In this document: positions 62,901 to 64,000 of the stretch, one piece after another | Layout: each line of letters opens with the position of its first letter | Position numbering within the stretch: position 1 is the stretch's first letter | NCBI RefSeq assembly: GCF_003261235.1 | Contig: NZ_CP030085.1 | Span: 1,581,241-1,645,240 of the forward strand | Reading direction: 5' to 3' | Source of the DNA: Polynucleobacter paneuropaeus | Lineage (GTDB): Bacteria > Pseudomonadota > Gammaproteobacteria > Burkholderiales > Burkholderiaceae | Length of the DNA stretch: 64,000 nucleotides | Notes under the pieces: model-generated | Told to the model about the DNA's origin: nothing | Databases searched by the model: none | The model's input: only the letters and a program-made list of their open reading frames with translations | Position numbers and translations under genes: made by a program

Positions 62901-63809
62901 ATGTCTTTCTCACTCACCGGAAAACTGGTCGTCGCGATTTCATCGCGCGCCCTCTTTGACTTTGAGGAAGAAAATCGTATCTTCGAATCCACTGATGACA
63001 GCGCCTATATGAAGCTCCAGCTGGAACGTCTCTCCAAGGCCGCACAAACTGGGGTGGCATTCCCGCTAGTCAAGAAACTTTTAGCCTTCAATGAAGAAGG
63101 TGAGCAAAGAGTCGAGGTGGTGATTCTTTCGCGCAATGATCCCGTGAGTGGCCTGCGGGTCTTTCGCTCTGCAGAACATCATGGCTTACATCTTGAGCGG
63201 GGGGTATTTACCAGGGGCAGACCTCCATACCATTACCTACGTTCTTTAAAGGCTAATCTTTTTCTTTCTGCCAATGAAGATGATGTCAGAGCAACCATTG
63301 ATGCTGGCTTTCCAGCAGCACGGGTATATCCAGAATCGAGTAAAACTGCTGAGTCGCATCCTAATGAAATCCGTATTGCATTTGACGGTGATGCCGTTCT
63401 CTTCTCTGATGAAGCAGAACAAGTCTTCCAGAAAAAAGGTCTTGAAGCTTTTGTCGATCACGAAAGTAAGAAAGCGGATATCCCCTTACCACCCGGCCCC
63501 TTCAAACCTCTTCTCGAAGCACTGCATCGCTTGCAACGCTCTACTAGTGAAAAGGGTATGCGGATTCGGACGGCATTAGTCACAGCGCGCTCTGCACCAG
63601 CCCATGAACGTGCGATTCGAACTCTGATGGCGTGGGGCATCGATGTTGATGAGGCTATGTTTTTAGGTGGTCTTACGAAGAGTGAATTTCTCAGAGAGTT
63701 TGAGCCCGACTTCTTCTTTGATGATCAGACGGGTCATTGCCAATCAGCCGCTACAGTTGCGCCTACTGGGCATGTGGTCTCTGGTGTTTCGAATCGACCA
63801 AAAGCGTAG
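62901..63809 (+). CDS. 5'-nucleotidase (PF06189 type)
   Basis: The 302-residue protein matches the cytosolic 5'-nucleotidase I-like family: LVVAISSRALFDFEEENRIFE at the start, GLRVFRSAEHHGL, RIAFDGDAVLFSDEAE (HAD-like Asp pair) and FFDDQTGHC. It should dephosphorylate nucleoside monophosphates. It lies between ilvA and queF with almost no gaps, so the three are probably one transcript, although their roles differ. Confidence 0.87.
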   Translation: MSFSLTGKLVVAISSRALFDFEEENRIFESTDDSAYMKLQLERLSKAAQTGVAFPLVKKLLAFNEEGEQRVEVVILSRNDPVSGLRVFRSAEHHGLHLERGVFTRGRPPYHYLRSLKANLFLSANEDDVRATIDAGFPAARVYPESSKTAESHPNEIRIAFDGDAVLFSDEAEQVFQKKGLEAFVDHESKKADIPLPPGPFKPLLEALHRLQRSTSEKGMRIRTALVTARSAPAHERAIRTLMAWGIDVDEAMFLGGLTKSEFLREFEPDFFFDDQTGHCQSAATVAPTGHVVSGVSNRPKA

Positions 63810-63813
63810 TTAT

Positions 63814-64000
63814 ATGAATTCTTTACAGCTCGGCAAAAGCACGCCCTACCCAGATCAGTACGATCCAAACTTATTATTCCCAATTCAACGTTCGGTCAAT
63901 CGTGCCAAACTCGGAATCAAAGAACATGCCCCACTCCCTTTCATGGGAATTGATATTTGGAATGCATACGAATTAAGTTGGCTCAACGCTAAAGGTAAAC
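63814..64000 (+). CDS. queF: NADPH-dependent 7-cyano-7-deazaguanine reductase, 3' end cut off by the window
   Basis: The reading frame starts at ATG 63814, 4 nt after the nucleotidase stop, and runs to the window edge (62 full codons). The visible part, with LGKSTPYPDQYDP and GIDIWNAYELSWLNAKGK, is the N-terminal tunnel-fold half of the bimodular YqeF-type QueF. The enzyme reduces preQ0 to preQ1 for queuosine in tRNA. The catalytic Cys domain lies outside the window. Confidence 0.92.
   Translation, partial: MNSLQLGKSTPYPDQYDPNLLFPIQRSVNRAKLGIKEHAPLPFMGIDIWNAYELSWLNAKGK

Noticed and set aside
1..64000. Mobile elements, CRISPR arrays, prophage, defence or secretion islands
   Set aside because: No transposase, integrase, repeat-spacer array, phage structural gene or restriction gene is present; almost all genes are conserved chromosomal ones in expected order.

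Overview
The window looks like core chromosome of a betaproteobacterium of the order Burkholderiales, most like Polynucleobacter. The evidence is gene order (recA-recX-sucCD-terC-pilin; miaB-ybeY-ybeX-lnt-glyQS-gmhB-plsC; lptD-surA-pdxA-rsmA divergent from amgK-murU; ruvCAB), moderate GC, compact spacing and many 4-nt stop/start overlaps. I see no insertion sequence, prophage, CRISPR array, toxin-antitoxin pair or defence island. The genus is an inference from gene order and protein style, because no 16S rRNA is present.

Layout. Positions 1-7.8 kb are mostly minus strand: a truncated type IV pilin gene, terC, sucD-sucC, recX-recA with a LexA operator, a DUF2878 membrane protein, tRNA-Met(CAT), a flavin reductase and an exported Ntn hydrolase. 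From 8 to 15.8 kb lies the most accessory-like part: a MOSC protein, an MHS-type MFS transporter with a large extra loop, a GGT/oxamate-amidohydrolase-like enzyme, a TRIC channel, a gamma carbonic anhydrase homologue, a Rap1a/Tai-like protein, a glycine-zipper lipoprotein, an OsmC protein and a putative Na+/H+ antiporter. From 15.9 to 24.5 kb a plus-strand run covers tRNA/rRNA maturation (miaB, ybeY), envelope genes (ybeX, lnt, gmhB, plsC) and glycyl-tRNA synthetase. From 24.5 to 30.2 kb the minus-strand operon lptD-surA-pdxA-rsmA serves outer-membrane biogenesis. From 30.3 to 42.2 kb come amgK-murU, pepP, a ubiH-type hydroxylase, dusB-fis, purH, ruvCAB, tyrS (reverse) and anmK. From 42.2 to 44.7 kb are erpA, argC and rpsI-rplM.

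The stretch 44.67-45.07 kb is the most interesting non-coding part. It holds an rplM leader with mutually exclusive hairpins, a predicted ~70-nt minus-strand small RNA with two CCUCC (anti-Shine-Dalgarno-like) motifs and a strong terminator, and an FNR/CRP-style palindrome before an OsmC-like gene. The RNase P RNA gene follows. From 45.8 to 61.2 kb a long minus-strand series carries pyrC, glycerate kinase, an Atm1-type ABC transporter, nudB, aspS, a DUF502 protein, ubiB, ubiJ, a Tim44-domain protein, ubiE, a DUF971 protein and a 1279-residue flavin/Fe-S oxidoreductase. Divergent from it are ilvA, a 5'-nucleotidase and the start of queF.

Functional themes are ubiquinone synthesis (a ubiH-type gene, ubiB, ubiJ, ubiE), cell-wall recycling by the AnmK/AmgK/MurU route, outer-membrane assembly (lptD, surA, lnt, plsC, gmhB), recombination (recA, recX, ruvCAB) and translation. 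No clearly undescribed multi-gene system is visible. The best candidates for something new are non-coding elements and a few unusual protein features.
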